Notes under the pieces: model-generated
The model's database searches: none
Seen by the model: only the letters and a program-made list of their open reading frames with translations
Told to the model about the DNA's origin: nothing
Origin: Ferruginibacter sp.
GTDB taxonomy: Bacteria > Bacteroidota > Bacteroidia > Chitinophagales > Chitinophagaceae
NCBI GenBank assembly: GCA_025963635.1
Contig: JAOQAK010000018.1
Coordinates: 62,001-126,000, forward strand
DNA: 64,000 bases
Reading direction: 5' to 3'
Translations under genes and position numbers: made by a program
Shown: positions 1 through 10,154 of the stretch, piece by piece
How the letters are laid out: every line of letters begins with the position of its first letter
How positions within the stretch are numbered: the first letter of the stretch is position 1

Positions 1-291
1 TACATTAATGCCAACAGGCACCGCTCTGAGCTGATCGGATCGATGAACCAGTTCATGAAAAACTATGATGTAATCATTGCTCCTACCTTCGCAGGTAACC
101 AGCTAAGCATCACCAATCTTACCGGCCACCCGGTGGTGGTTTTTCCCATTGGCTTTACCTCAAAAGGATTGCCTGAAAGCATAACGCTTATCGGTAACCT
201 GTACGAAGAAGCGACCATACTTGCTGCCGCCAAAGCTTACCAGGATGCGACGCTATTTAATAAGCAACATCCCGCGATGTTTATGCATTAG
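1..291 (+). CDS. amidase, C-terminal fragment (gene begins before the window)
   Basis: The frame is open from base 1 to a TAG at 289-291 and encodes 96 residues. The text has the usual C-terminus of an amidase-signature enzyme (GatA/AtzF type): a segment ending in YDVIIAPT, then NLTGHPVVVFPIGF, a GLPESITLIG strand and a final helix with AAAKAYQ. This part of the fold closes the active site. The Ser-Ser-Lys catalytic triad would lie upstream and cannot be seen, so the substrate (a mischarged tRNA or a free amide) is undetermined. There is a clean gap to the next gene. An ATG at 43 is internal and is not the start. Confidence 0.8.
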   Translation, partial: YINANRHRSELIGSMNQFMKNYDVIIAPTFAGNQLSITNLTGHPVVVFPIGFTSKGLPESITLIGNLYEEATILAAAKAYQDATLFNKQHPAMFMH

Positions 292-388
292 TGTTTAAAT
301 TAAAAATTAGGAATTTGAAATTAGGGAAACCAGGCTATGGTCTCGTTTTCTATTTGCTGCAGTGCCTGTGAAATAACTCAGTGCGGCA

Positions 389-2035
389 ATGAATAAAACC
401 TCCATCATGAATAAATTATTATTGCTTGTTTTATTAACCATGACTTCCATTGGATTCTCTCAAAAGAAAGTAGCCGACTTGTTGGTGTACAACGCCCGTA
501 TTTACACCGTTGACAGTTTGTTTTCTGTTGAGGAAGCCATGGCGGTTAAGGATGGGAAAATTATATCCATCGGGACAACCCACAAGATAACAAATGAGTT
601 TGCGGCTAAAACTGTTTTGGATGCCGGGCATGCTTTTATTTATCCCGGGTTTATTGATGCACATGCGCATTTTCTTGGATATGGACTCGGTTTACAAACC
701 GTTGATCTAACCGGCACCAAAAGTTGGGAAGAGATTCTCGACCGGTTAAAAGAGTATGCTGTGAGCCACCCGGATGGATGGTTAACGGGAAGAGGTTGGG
801 ATCAGAATGATTGGGATAAAAAGGAATTTCCTGGCCGGGAAAAACTGGATGAGCTATTTCCATACCGGCCGGTTTTCCTAACCAGGGTTGACGGGCATGC
901 AGCAATTGCGAACGGGAAAGCACTGGCTGGAATTGTACCTGGGATGAAACTAGCCGGGGGCGAAGTGGAAACAAGAGATGGAAAATTAACCGGGATATTA
1001 ATTGACAATGCGGTAGACCTGGTAAGATCAAAAATTCCGCTTCCTAATCTAAAACAAAGAAGGGAGGCGTTTTTAAATGCACAGGCAAATTGTTTCAAAG
1101 TTGGACTAACTACTATCGACGATTGTGGCTTACAATACGATGAGGTAAAACTGGTGGAAACCATGCAAAAGAAAGGAGACCTCAAAATGCGTTTATACAT
1201 CATGTTAAGCGACAATACTGCAAACTATGAAGCATTATTTAAACGTGGCATGATAAAGACAGATCGATTAAATGTGCGGTCTTTTAAAGTGTATGCAGAT
1301 GGAGCCCTGGGTTCAAGAGGCGCCTGCCTGTTGGCTCCCTATTCAGATAAGTCAGGGCACTACGGTTTTCTATTGAGTACGCAAAAGCACTTTGATGAAG
1401 TGGCGGGTAAAATTTATAAACACGGTTTCCAGATGTGTACACATGCAATTGGCGACTCGGGCAACCGCGTGATGCTGCAGATTTATGCGAAATACCTCAA
1501 AGGCAAAAATGACCGTCGCTGGCGAATTGAACATGCACAGGTCATCAATGAAAATGACTTTGATCTGTTTGGGAATAATAGTGTCATTCCATCTGTGCAG
1601 CCCACGCATGCCACCTCTGATATGTATTGGGCAGGCGATAGGCTTGGCCCCGAAAGGGTGAAAGGCGCCTATGCATATAAGCAGTTGCTTGAGCAAAATG
1701 GATGGCTGCCGCTGGGCACCGATTTTCCCGTGGAGGACATCAGTCCCTTTAAAACATTTTATGCGGCTTGTATAAGAAAAGATGCGAAAGGATGGCCAAC
1801 GGAAGGTTATCAAACAGCCAATGCATTAACAAGAAAGCAGGCACTGATGGGAATGACGATTTGGGCTGCAAAAGCCAATTTCGAAGAGAAAGAAAAGGGA
1901 AGCCTTGAACCGGGAAAATTCGCAGATTTTGTAGTGCTGAACGGCGATTTATTGACAATGAATGAAGAAGAAATTTTACAAACCCAGGTTTTGAAAACAT
2001 TTGTGAATGGGGGGTTGGTGTATGAGAAAAAATAG
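389..2035 (+). CDS. secreted YtcJ-type amidohydrolase (amidohydrolase family 3)
   Basis: 548 residues. A hydrophobic segment after the second Met (residue 7, base 407) ending in GFSQ reads as a Sec signal peptide, so the mature protein is periplasmic; either ATG is possible. The mature protein follows the amidohydrolase-3 plan: a small beta-sandwich with LVYNARIYT, then the metal-binding H-A-H at 92-94 in DAHAHF, HAIGDSGNR, RIEHAQ with the metal-ligand His, the loop QPTHATSDM, and the catalytic/metal Asp in LGTDFPVED. These residues support a hydrolase acting on a C-N bond of a small amide or cyclic amide. The natural substrate of this family is mostly unknown. It stands alone, transcribed toward coaE. 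Confidence 0.88.
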   Translation: MNKTSIMNKLLLLVLLTMTSIGFSQKKVADLLVYNARIYTVDSLFSVEEAMAVKDGKIISIGTTHKITNEFAAKTVLDAGHAFIYPGFIDAHAHFLGYGLGLQTVDLTGTKSWEEILDRLKEYAVSHPDGWLTGRGWDQNDWDKKEFPGREKLDELFPYRPVFLTRVDGHAAIANGKALAGIVPGMKLAGGEVETRDGKLTGILIDNAVDLVRSKIPLPNLKQRREAFLNAQANCFKVGLTTIDDCGLQYDEVKLVETMQKKGDLKMRLYIMLSDNTANYEALFKRGMIKTDRLNVRSFKVYADGALGSRGACLLAPYSDKSGHYGFLLSTQKHFDEVAGKIYKHGFQMCTHAIGDSGNRVMLQIYAKYLKGKNDRRWRIEHAQVINENDFDLFGNNSVIPSVQPTHATSDMYWAGDRLGPERVKGAYAYKQLLEQNGWLPLGTDFPVEDISPFKTFYAACIRKDAKGWPTEGYQTANALTRKQALMGMTIWAAKANFEEKEKGSLEPGKFADFVVLNGDLLTMNEEEILQTQVLKTFVNGGLVYEKK

Positions 2036-2047
2036 TAAGAGTTGCAT

Positions 2048-2098
2048 GTTCGTTCCATGGGAACGATTAGTAGGTGGCAAAAGGTTTATGGAACGAAC
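2048..2098. terminator. inverted repeat between convergent genes
   Basis: GTTCGTTCCAT at 2048-2058 is repeated inverted at 2088-2098, and a nested TCGTTCC-ATG-GGAACGA hairpin lies inside the left part. It sits between the ends of the amidohydrolase gene and coaE, and the right arm overlaps the last codons of coaE. No U-tract follows in either direction, so a termination role is only inferred from position. Confidence 0.35.
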
Positions 2099-2691
2099 GT
2101 ATTTCTCCTCATCGCCATAAACGCCTCGTGCAGTTTTAACACCTGTGGTATCACCAGTTGCTGCTCATCATTTGTAACTACATAATCACACAAACGCATT
2201 TTAATTCCTTCATCGATTTGCTTTTCCATTCTGAGTTTAACTTCTTCCCGGCTGATCTGATCTCTTTTCATTACCCGTTGTATGCGAAGGGTAGCTGGTG
2301 CATACACGCCAATTACATAATCGAGTTGCTGGTGTGCACCGCTTTCAAAGATCAGTGCTGCTTCTTTAATTGCATAGGGGGCTTTTTGTTGCAGCATCCA
2401 TTGCCCAGTGTCACGCAAAGTGGCAGGATGAACTATGGAATTCAGCAGCGCTAATTTTTCTGCGTCATTAAAAACCAGGGAAGAAAGGTATTTCCGGTTT
2501 AATGCGCCATCGATATAAGTTTCATCACCGAATAATTTTCTCAACTGTACTTTCAGTTGTTCATCTTCATTCATCAGGCGTTTGGCTGCATCATCTGCAT
2601 AATAAATAGGTATGCCAAGCACCTCGAAAACTTTCGATACGGTGCTTTTTCCACTTCCCATTCCGCCCGTGATGCCCACTTTTAAAATCAT
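2086..2691 (-). CDS. coaE: dephospho-CoA kinase
   Basis: 201 residues, the normal length for CoaE. It phosphorylates the 3'-hydroxyl of dephospho-CoA with ATP, the last step of coenzyme A synthesis, in the cytoplasm. The N-terminus carries the P-loop GGMGSGKST at residues 9-17, followed by the YADDAAKRL acid patch typical of the substrate-binding region, and in the middle the LVFNDAEKLALLNSIVHPA segment conserved in the family (usually with HP). It follows nusB, the DUF1573 gene and yajC on the same strand, but an intrinsic terminator at 2838-2872 separates it from yajC, so it probably has its own promoter. panB and panC of the same pathway are elsewhere in the window. Confidence 0.95.
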   Translation of the reverse strand: MILKVGITGGMGSGKSTVSKVFEVLGIPIYYADDAAKRLMNEDEQLKVQLRKLFGDETYIDGALNRKYLSSLVFNDAEKLALLNSIVHPATLRDTGQWMLQQKAPYAIKEAALIFESGAHQQLDYVIGVYAPATLRIQRVMKRDQISREEVKLRMEKQIDEGIKMRLCDYVVTNDEQQLVIPQVLKLHEAFMAMRRNTFVP

Positions 2692-2837
2692 TGAAAAAAT
2701 ATTTTCGTAACGATGATGCGTTAAAGATAATTAGCTTATTTTGATTACCCGAATTCGAACATCGAATTGCACAGAGAAGGGGAAATCTTCAATTGGTGCG
2801 AAAAAAACATTGTTCCGGATTGTTAATGGGATGACAA

Positions 2838-2872
2838 TAAAAAACCAGCCGATTTAAAACGGCCGGTTAAGT
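2838..2872 (-). terminator. intrinsic terminator of the nusB-yajC unit
   Basis: Read on the minus strand, AACCGGCCG and CGGCTGGTT form a 9-bp stem (one G-T pair) around an 8-nt loop, followed by six T. It lies 75 bp after the yajC stop codon. Confidence 0.75.
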
Positions 2873-2946
2873 TGTTAAGTTGATTTTTGGGAAGGAATCC
2901 AAAGTTGATTTCTCCGGAGCCCGGTCATTCCCGAATGGTAATGTCC

Positions 2947-3288
2947 CTAGGCCTTGGTTTCTGTTGCAGGCTTATTGAGGCTTGCAGACATTTCCATACT
3001 TACTGTACTTTTTTCAATTTTCAGGTAACTCCCCGGACTCACTTCCAGCATCAAAGTACCATCTTCATTTACTTTATTGATCGTACCGTGGATGCCCGCA
3101 ATGGTAACTACTTTATCGCCCTTTTTGAGGTCGCTTATAAATGTTTTCTGCTGCTTTGCTTTTTTGGCCTGCGGACGGATCATAAACATCCAGAAAACCA
3201 ATATCATAGCGCCCATAAAAATCAATGAATAGCTGCTGCTTCCCTGGCCTCCCTGGCCCATGGTTAAAAAAATTCCTAGTAATTGCAT
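2947..3288 (-). CDS. yajC: preprotein translocase accessory subunit YajC
   Basis: 113 residues. YajC is the small membrane partner of the SecDF complex that assists protein export. The sequence shows a short Gly-rich N-terminus, one membrane helix at about 20-38 running into the diagnostic MIRPQAKKAKQQ, then a small cytoplasmic domain with LKKGDKVVTIAGIHG and INKV. This is the complete family pattern. It is 34 bp downstream of the DUF1573 lipoprotein gene and probably cotranscribed with it and nusB, an arrangement seen in many Bacteroidota. The terminator after it closes the unit. Confidence 0.95.
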   Translation of the reverse strand: MQLLGIFLTMGQGGQGSSSYSLIFMGAMILVFWMFMIRPQAKKAKQQKTFISDLKKGDKVVTIAGIHGTINKVNEDGTLMLEVSPGSYLKIEKSTVSMEMSASLNKPATETKA

Positions 3289-3322
3289 GTGTTGTTTGTT
3301 AATTATTAAAAAAATTGGTTTT

Positions 3323-3757
3323 CTATTTTGCAGCTGTAACGTCGCCGGTTAAAATTAACGGCGGGAATGCAGGTTTGGTATTGGCCATCACCGTAACGGT
3401 TTTTTGATTAGGTCCCACCTTTCCCTGGCTGTTGAACACAACTTTTATAAAGCTCGTTTCGCCGGGCAATATTGGTTTTTCAGGTTTTTCCGGTACCGTA
3501 CATCCGCAACTGGCTGAAGTGCTGGTGATCACCATTGGCTTTGTTCCCACATTTTTAAAACGGAAATTATAGGTAACTTTTTCTCCCTCGGTTACCTTGC
3601 CGAAATTGTATAAGCTGTCGATAAGCTGCACCACGGTAGTATCTAACAAAGCGGTTGCTTTTTGTTGCACCGCATCATCCACCACCTTGTCATTTCTGCG
3701 CACATTACAAGCGGCCAATGCTGCGGTTGCTATTAAAATCAAAGTGTATCTTTTCAC
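3323..3757 (-). CDS. DUF1573 lipoprotein
   Basis: 144 residues with a GTG start. The N-terminus MKRYTLILIATAALAAC is a lipoprotein signal with the acylated Cys at 17, so the protein is membrane-anchored on the periplasmic side. The rest is one DUF1573 domain, an Ig-like beta-sandwich: YNFGKVTEGEKVTYNFRFKNVG, then the characteristic SASCGCTVPE motif, LPGETSFIKVVFNS and a final strand. The family has no established biochemical role. The position between nusB and yajC is frequent in Bacteroidota and suggests constitutive, housekeeping-type expression. Confidence 0.9.
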   Translation of the reverse strand: MKRYTLILIATAALAACNVRRNDKVVDDAVQQKATALLDTTVVQLIDSLYNFGKVTEGEKVTYNFRFKNVGTKPMVITSTSASCGCTVPEKPEKPILPGETSFIKVVFNSQGKVGPNQKTVTVMANTKPAFPPLILTGDVTAAK

Positions 3758-3863
3758 TGATAGTTTTTATCAAAGTTATAAAATAAGCGGTTGGTGATCG
3801 ATCATCGCCCGCCAAATTTAATTCGTAATTGCAATATCTTAAGGGTAAGCGTAATGGAAGCGC

Positions 3864-4796
3864 TTACAGCGTGCTGTTCCGGAAATTCTTCTTGTGAATC
3901 TTCCCTTCAATGGTTAACTCCTTGTGGATATTATCCAGTATACCGTTGATAAACTGTCCGCTTTGCGGGGTGCTGTAATCCTTTGCTAAATCAATATATT
4001 CATTGATCGTTACCTTGGTTGGAATGGTTTCAAAAAACAAAAATTCACTGATGCCCATTTGTATAATAATCAGGTCAAGCGCAGCAATACGTTCAGCATC
4101 CCAGTTTTTCAACTTCGGCTTCAGCAATTCCATGCTCACTTCCTTTTTGTCGATGGTGGTTTCCAAAAGGTTTTTAGCAAAATCCCATTTCTCTTTACTC
4201 ACCATTTCGTTGAAATCATAGGTGGAGGGCTTTTGTAAAAAATTCTGAATTAAAATATTCATCATCTCTGCGTCGTCGTCCCAATTAATAAAATGCTCTT
4301 CCACATGGCTGATGAAATTTTCGTTAGGCAGCATCAGGTTGGTAAATATAAATTCCAGGATGTCTTTTTCCCCTTTTTTGTCTCTCGACTGAAGGCCGAT
4401 ATACTCCTGGTATTCTTCTGAGGCTATTAAAGCCAGGTAAGTCTTTCGTAATAATTCTTCGTCTGCAATATGCTGAGGTTTAAACTCCGCCACGGCAGCC
4501 TTGTAGCCAGGTTCTTCAAGTATCTTCCACAATAACTCGTTGCCGACAATTTTTGTATTAATGTTGAGGTCGTTCTGTGTAGGGAGATGTTTGGAGGCTT
4601 TTTTCAGCGCATCCTTTTCTGCATAACGGGCTACTTCACTGATAAAGTAAACGAGGTATACAAAAAGCTGGCGGGTTTGATCTATTTGCTTTTTTAATAA
4701 ACTAACTGCCTGGCCGGGTTTTAATTCACTGCTAAAACTGTCTAGCGTATAGAGGCTCTGCATCACTTTAACCCTGATATTTCTTCTACTGATCAT
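3864..4796 (-). CDS. nusB: transcription antitermination factor NusB
   Basis: 310 residues, about twice the length of E. coli NusB but usual for Bacteroidota. The start MISRRNIRVKVMQSLY matches the family N-terminus. The canonical all-helical NusB domain is split: this N-terminus, and a C-terminal half with WDAERIAALDLIIIQMGISEFLFF and TKVTINEYIDLAKDYS ending in FINGILDNI. The middle (about residues 40-200) is a lineage-specific helical insertion. NusB binds boxA RNA with NusE (S10) to prevent premature termination on rRNA operons. It is the first gene of the nusB-DUF1573-yajC run, with a promoter-like element 23-52 bp upstream. Confidence 0.93.
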   Translation of the reverse strand: MISRRNIRVKVMQSLYTLDSFSSELKPGQAVSLLKKQIDQTRQLFVYLVYFISEVARYAEKDALKKASKHLPTQNDLNINTKIVGNELLWKILEEPGYKAAVAEFKPQHIADEELLRKTYLALIASEEYQEYIGLQSRDKKGEKDILEFIFTNLMLPNENFISHVEEHFINWDDDAEMMNILIQNFLQKPSTYDFNEMVSKEKWDFAKNLLETTIDKKEVSMELLKPKLKNWDAERIAALDLIIIQMGISEFLFFETIPTKVTINEYIDLAKDYSTPQSGQFINGILDNIHKELTIEGKIHKKNFRNSTL

Positions 4797-4818
4797 TTCG
4801 GAAAGAACTTTTGAAGTG

Positions 4819-4848
4819 CGAAGGTAAACATTTTAGCCACCTTTCAAA
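4819..4848 (-). promoter_or_regulatory. promoter of nusB
   Basis: On the minus strand TTTG (4845-4848), an 18-bp spacer and TACCTTCG (4819-4826) fit the Bacteroidota -33/-7 promoter. The expected RNA start is about 15-20 bp upstream of the nusB ATG. Confidence 0.55.
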
Positions 4849-5074
4849 ATATGCAGCCGTATTCAAGCGCTGCTGCCAAAGCGGGTTCGGCTGCATTTGG
4901 CTATAAACTGCTGTTTATTGAAATCCATTCCAGGTATTTGTCACAACTGACAAAATTCCGGCCGCCCGGTAGTACATTGGCTGACTAATTTTCATTAAAG
5001 TACGACTGTGTCATTTTTTTTGCGCCAAACTCTGACAACAATGCAATTAAGCTCTCTTTGGTATGAAATTGGTG

Positions 5075-5082
5075 TACCTTCG
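5075..5082 (+). promoter_or_regulatory. -7 box upstream of groES
   Basis: TACCTTCG, the same octamer as the nusB -7 box, lies 60 bp before the groES start. A TTTG at 5057-5060 is only 14 bp away, which is short for a -33 box, so only the -7 element is supported. Confidence 0.35.
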
Positions 5083-5141
5083 CCTGCCCGGCAAAATCAG
5101 CAGGGACGATATTATTCTATTAATCAAAAATCAATACAATT

Positions 5142-5423
5142 ATGGCTAACAAGCTAAAAATTACGCCTTTGCACGACAGGGTAATAGTACAACCCGCAGC
5201 GGCTGAAGAAAAATCGAAAGGTGGTATCATTATCCCCGATACTGCAAAAGAAAAACCACAGCGTGGAACCGTGCTTGCCGCTGGTCCTGGCAAGAAAGAC
5301 GAACCGGTTACTGTTAAAACTGGTGATACGGTTTTGTATGGTAAATATGCCGGTACGGAAATAACGATCGAAGGCGCTGAATACCTGATCATGAGAGAAA
5401 GTGATATTCTGGCGATCGTATAA
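5142..5423 (+). CDS. groES: co-chaperonin GroES
   Basis: 93 residues, full length. GroES forms the heptameric lid that closes the GroEL folding chamber. The sequence starts with [21 protein letters not shown] and contains the mobile-loop region [24 protein letters not shown], then [14 protein letters not shown] and the C-terminal strand ILAIV, all typical. groEL follows after 110 bp on the same strand, which is the standard operon. The gap is filled with AT-rich short repeats of the 8-mer TTTTCTAA. Confidence 0.98.
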   Translation: MANKLKITPLHDRVIVQPAAAEEKSKGGIIIPDTAKEKPQRGTVLAAGPGKKDEPVTVKTGDTVLYGKYAGTEITIEGAEYLIMRESDILAIV

Positions 5424-5486
5424 TTTAATGTGAAAATGGCTCAGTGGCTCGATGTGAAAATTAAATCCATAAGGCTGTTAGCGTTT

Positions 5487-7168
<1,682 letters not shown>

Positions 7169-7210
7169 TTCCGTAGCCATTCATTGATTGATTTTTACGA
7201 GTGTAATTAC

Positions 7211-7245
7211 TTTCCCTCCTGCAATTTGCAGGGGGGATTTTTTTG
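7211..7245 (+). terminator. intrinsic terminator of groESL
   Basis: TCCCTCCTGCA pairs with TGCAGGGGGGA across a very short loop and is followed by seven T. It starts 43 bp after the groEL stop codon. Confidence 0.8.
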
Positions 7246-7454
7246 TGCCAGCCAGGAAGCAATGAGCAGCATCGTTGTGTCACTCCCTTGTGCTGCATAC
7301 CAGTTGGGAACTTTATAGAGCGGGTAAATTAATTTTGGTAGCTCATCTGTGTCAAATCACGAAGTGGAACGTAATACATAAACTCCTCAGCCTGGGTTTA
7401 TGTCGTCACGATACCGGGATATAAAACGCTGATAAATTCATGTGCCTTATAACC

Positions 7455-9677
7455 CTACCCATTCATTTTTAAACTGACTAAAAGCTCACACCCTTCGCCG
7501 GGATGGGAATTAATGACTACTTCACCCTTGAACAAATTGGTTCTGCTGATGATATTTTTCAACCCAATGCCATTTCTTTTCACCGCAGTATCAAAACCAA
7601 TTCCGTTGTCTTTAATCCTCAGCCGGAGAATTTCCTTGTTCTGGGTTAACCCGATAATAACTTTGGTGGCTTTTGCATGTTTGAAAATATTGTTGATTTG
7701 CTCCTGTACGATCCGGTAGACTGAAAGGCTTAATTTTTCACTTAATAAAGTTTCATCAATACCTTTCCATTCTCTTATAAAGCGCAAATCATCGGCTTGT
7801 TCAATCTGGGTTATCATTTCCTCCAATGCACCTGTTAAACTGGTTTCACCCAAAGTGGGGGGCAGCAACGATTTGGAAAGCTTGCGGATTTCCTGCATCG
7901 CTATATAAATGTAATTCCTGCTATTGATCAGGATATCTTTTCTTGGATTTTCGTCACTTATTGCAAGATCCATATACAGCATAGACGTAGCCAGTATCTG
8001 GTTAATATTATCATGCATTTCTTCCCCCAAAAAGGATCGCTCCCTTTCCTGTGCACTTATTACGGCATCCGTTATTTCCTGCTGCTTTTTGAGATCCTCT
8101 TCTACCAGTCTTTCTTTTAGTAACACTCTTTCTGTAACGTCCAGTACACTTACCCGGATGAGCGGGCGGGCGGTATTGGTAAGCAAATTGAGCCTTATCT
8201 CGCAAAAGATATAATTGCCGGCAGAATCATTGATCACCCACTCAAAGATGGGGCGCTCACCATTCATGGTGGCCCTTATAAATTCCAACAATTTTAAAAG
8301 CGATCTTTTCCCATCCGGCTGAAGCAACGGACTAACATTCTGGGGCGACTTGGCGAGCAATTCTTCCGCCGTATAATTGAGCAGCTTCAGCGCATTATCA
8401 TTGTAGTCCACAAAAGACATTGTTACCGGATCAATCACAAAAAGTGCTTCAGGGGCTGTTTCGAAAAACTCCCTGAAACGAAGCTCATTATTGATCAGCG
8501 CTTCCTCTGCCTGTTTGCGGTTAGTGATATCCGACCGGATGGATACGTACTGGTAGGGTTTTCCTTCTTCATTCATCAGCGGAACAATGGTACTGTCTAC
8601 CCAGTAAAAGCTGCCGTCCTTGGCCCTGTTTCTATATTCCCCCTTCCATACTTTTCCACTGGCAATGGTAACCCACTGATTACGGATGAATTCTTTTGAA
8701 TGATACCCCGAATTGATAATCCGGTGGTCCTGTCCAATCAGTTCTTCCCTGCTGTATTTTGAAATTTTGCAAAAATTAGCGTTCGCATGCAAAATGATGC
8801 CTTTTTGGTCGGTAACGGCAACAATGGCAGATTCATCCAGTACATATTTGTAGTCCTCAATTTCCCTCAAGGTTTTTTTTAGGTTTTCCTCAGCCAGTTT
8901 TCTCTCTGTAATATCCTGTACCAGCGACATAATTGTAATCACCTTCCCCTGTTCATTTTTTAAAACCGAATTAAACCATTCGCACCATATTACCCGCCCA
9001 TCCTTTGTATAATTCCGATGCTGGTGTTCATTACGGGCTGTCTGGCTAGGAATGAATTGCCCTGTTGTCGCGAATATTTCCGGCCGGTCTTCCACGTACA
9101 CCAAATCATAAGCGTTCATTTTATTTTCCCTGAATTCTTCCGGTGTCCATCCAAAAATTTCCACGGATTTTTTTGACATCGATCTTATTCCGAATTGATC
9201 GTCCCATTCAATATAACCCAATGTTGAATTTTCGAGAAGAAACAATAAACGATCATTCGTTGCCTTTAGTTCCTGTTCGGCAGCTTCTTTAGCCATTTTT
9301 GCATGCTTTCTTTCCAAAGCCTGCGAAATAGCAGAAGGCAGGCGGCTTAAATTGCTTTTAAGCACATAGTCATCACCGCCCTTCTGGAGAACAGTCACGG
9401 CAAATTCTTCTGATACGGTTGCAGTAACGAGGATAAACGGAACATCAATACCTGATCCCTTTACCAGTTTAAGCGCTTCGATTGAATTAAAGGAAGGAAG
9501 CGAATGGTCTGATAGAATAATTTGGGGAGAAAACTCATGCAGCGCTTTTTCGAAATCTGTCCTTTTGTTGACTACCAGGGTTTCATGGTGGAATTTCCCC
9601 TTTTTTAATTCTCTTTCTACCAGTTCGGCATCAGAAGGTAGGTCTTCGAGGTGTAATATTTTCAATGTATTGTTCAA
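7455..9677 (-). CDS. receiver-first PAS sensor histidine kinase (HisKA_3 type)
   Basis: 740 residues from a TTG start, forced because an in-frame TAA lies four codons upstream. Domains in order: CheY-like receiver (about 5-125; acidic pocket ED at 11-12, phospho-acceptor Asp57 in LSDHSLP, Thr85, Lys107); three PAS domains (about 145-258, 275-388, 400-520); a NarL-partner type dimerisation domain with phospho-His555 in EEMHDNINQ; a HATPase with N-box 657-669, DNGIGFD 690-696 and GIGLKNI 703-709. There is no membrane helix, so it is cytosolic. The order receiver-PAS-kinase suggests it takes phosphate from another kinase or is gated by it. The receiver gene and multi-PAS kinase just upstream on the same strand are the likely partners. 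The last PAS-kinase linker is a coiled coil. Confidence 0.9.
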   Translation of the reverse strand: MNNTLKILHLEDLPSDAELVERELKKGKFHHETLVVNKRTDFEKALHEFSPQIILSDHSLPSFNSIEALKLVKGSGIDVPFILVTATVSEEFAVTVLQKGGDDYVLKSNLSRLPSAISQALERKHAKMAKEAAEQELKATNDRLLFLLENSTLGYIEWDDQFGIRSMSKKSVEIFGWTPEEFRENKMNAYDLVYVEDRPEIFATTGQFIPSQTARNEHQHRNYTKDGRVIWCEWFNSVLKNEQGKVITIMSLVQDITERKLAEENLKKTLREIEDYKYVLDESAIVAVTDQKGIILHANANFCKISKYSREELIGQDHRIINSGYHSKEFIRNQWVTIASGKVWKGEYRNRAKDGSFYWVDSTIVPLMNEEGKPYQYVSIRSDITNRKQAEEALINNELRFREFFETAPEALFVIDPVTMSFVDYNDNALKLLNYTAEELLAKSPQNVSPLLQPDGKRSLLKLLEFIRATMNGERPIFEWVINDSAGNYIFCEIRLNLLTNTARPLIRVSVLDVTERVLLKERLVEEDLKKQQEITDAVISAQERERSFLGEEMHDNINQILATSMLYMDLAISDENPRKDILINSRNYIYIAMQEIRKLSKSLLPPTLGETSLTGALEEMITQIEQADDLRFIREWKGIDETLLSEKLSLSVYRIVQEQINNIFKHAKATKVIIGLTQNKEILRLRIKDNGIGFDTAVKRNGIGLKNIISRTNLFKGEVVINSHPGEGCELLVSLKMNG

Positions 9678-9698
9678 AGTCTTCCATTATTTAATGAT

Positions 9699-10139
9699 TT
9701 ATTCCGGCGATTGATTCAGCAGCATCCAGTAAAAACCCAGTTCCATGATCGCCTTTGTGAAGCCTTCGAATCCAACCGGTTTAACAATGTAGCTATTTGC
9801 TCCCAGTGCATACGCTTTTTGAATGTCAGGATTTTCTTTGGAAGAGGTAAGCATCACCACCGGAATTTTTTTTGTGAACTCATCAGTTTTAATGACCTTT
9901 AAAACTTCGAGGCCATCTACTTTGGGCATTTTCAAATCAAGTAAAATCACATTAGGTTTGTTATTGGTATCGCGGTTTTCGTAGATACCCTTTCCAAATA
10001 AAAAATCAATCGCATCGGCACCATCTTTTAAATGAATAATATTGTTGGCAATCTTATGTTTCTGAAGGGCACGAATGGTTAGCTCTGCATCATTTGTATT
10101 GTCTTCAACCAGTAGGATTTGTATTTCTGCATTTTTCAT
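9699..10139 (-). CDS. stand-alone response regulator, Rcp1-like
   Basis: 146 residues, one receiver domain only. The phospho-acceptor is Asp68 in ILLDLKMP, with acidic residues ED at 12-13, Thr98 in VMLTSSKE and Lys120-Pro121. The insert after the second helix (FLFGKGIYENRDTNNKPN) and the C-terminal helix with MELGFYWMLLN are typical of the Rcp1 family that partners phytochrome-type and multi-PAS kinases in cyanobacteria and Bacteroidota. With no DNA-binding domain, it probably shuttles phosphate or acts by protein contact. It lies 21 bp before the receiver-first kinase and 15 bp after the large kinase, so all three are probably one transcript. Confidence 0.93.
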   Translation of the reverse strand: MKNAEIQILLVEDNTNDAELTIRALQKHKIANNIIHLKDGADAIDFLFGKGIYENRDTNNKPNVILLDLKMPKVDGLEVLKVIKTDEFTKKIPVVMLTSSKENPDIQKAYALGANSYIVKPVGFEGFTKAIMELGFYWMLLNQSPE

Positions 10140-10154
10140 TATATCAGTTTAGGT

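Larger units (their letters stand above)
4797..5141. other. divergent intergenic region nusB / groES
   Basis: 345 bp holding the promoters of two divergent units. On the nusB side there is a complete Bacteroidota-type promoter (separate entry). On the groES side TACCTTCG at 5075-5082 is the only box I recognise. No CIRCE operator (TTAGCACTC-N9-GAGTGCTAA) is present, so HrcA control of groESL is not supported by the sequence. Confidence 0.6.
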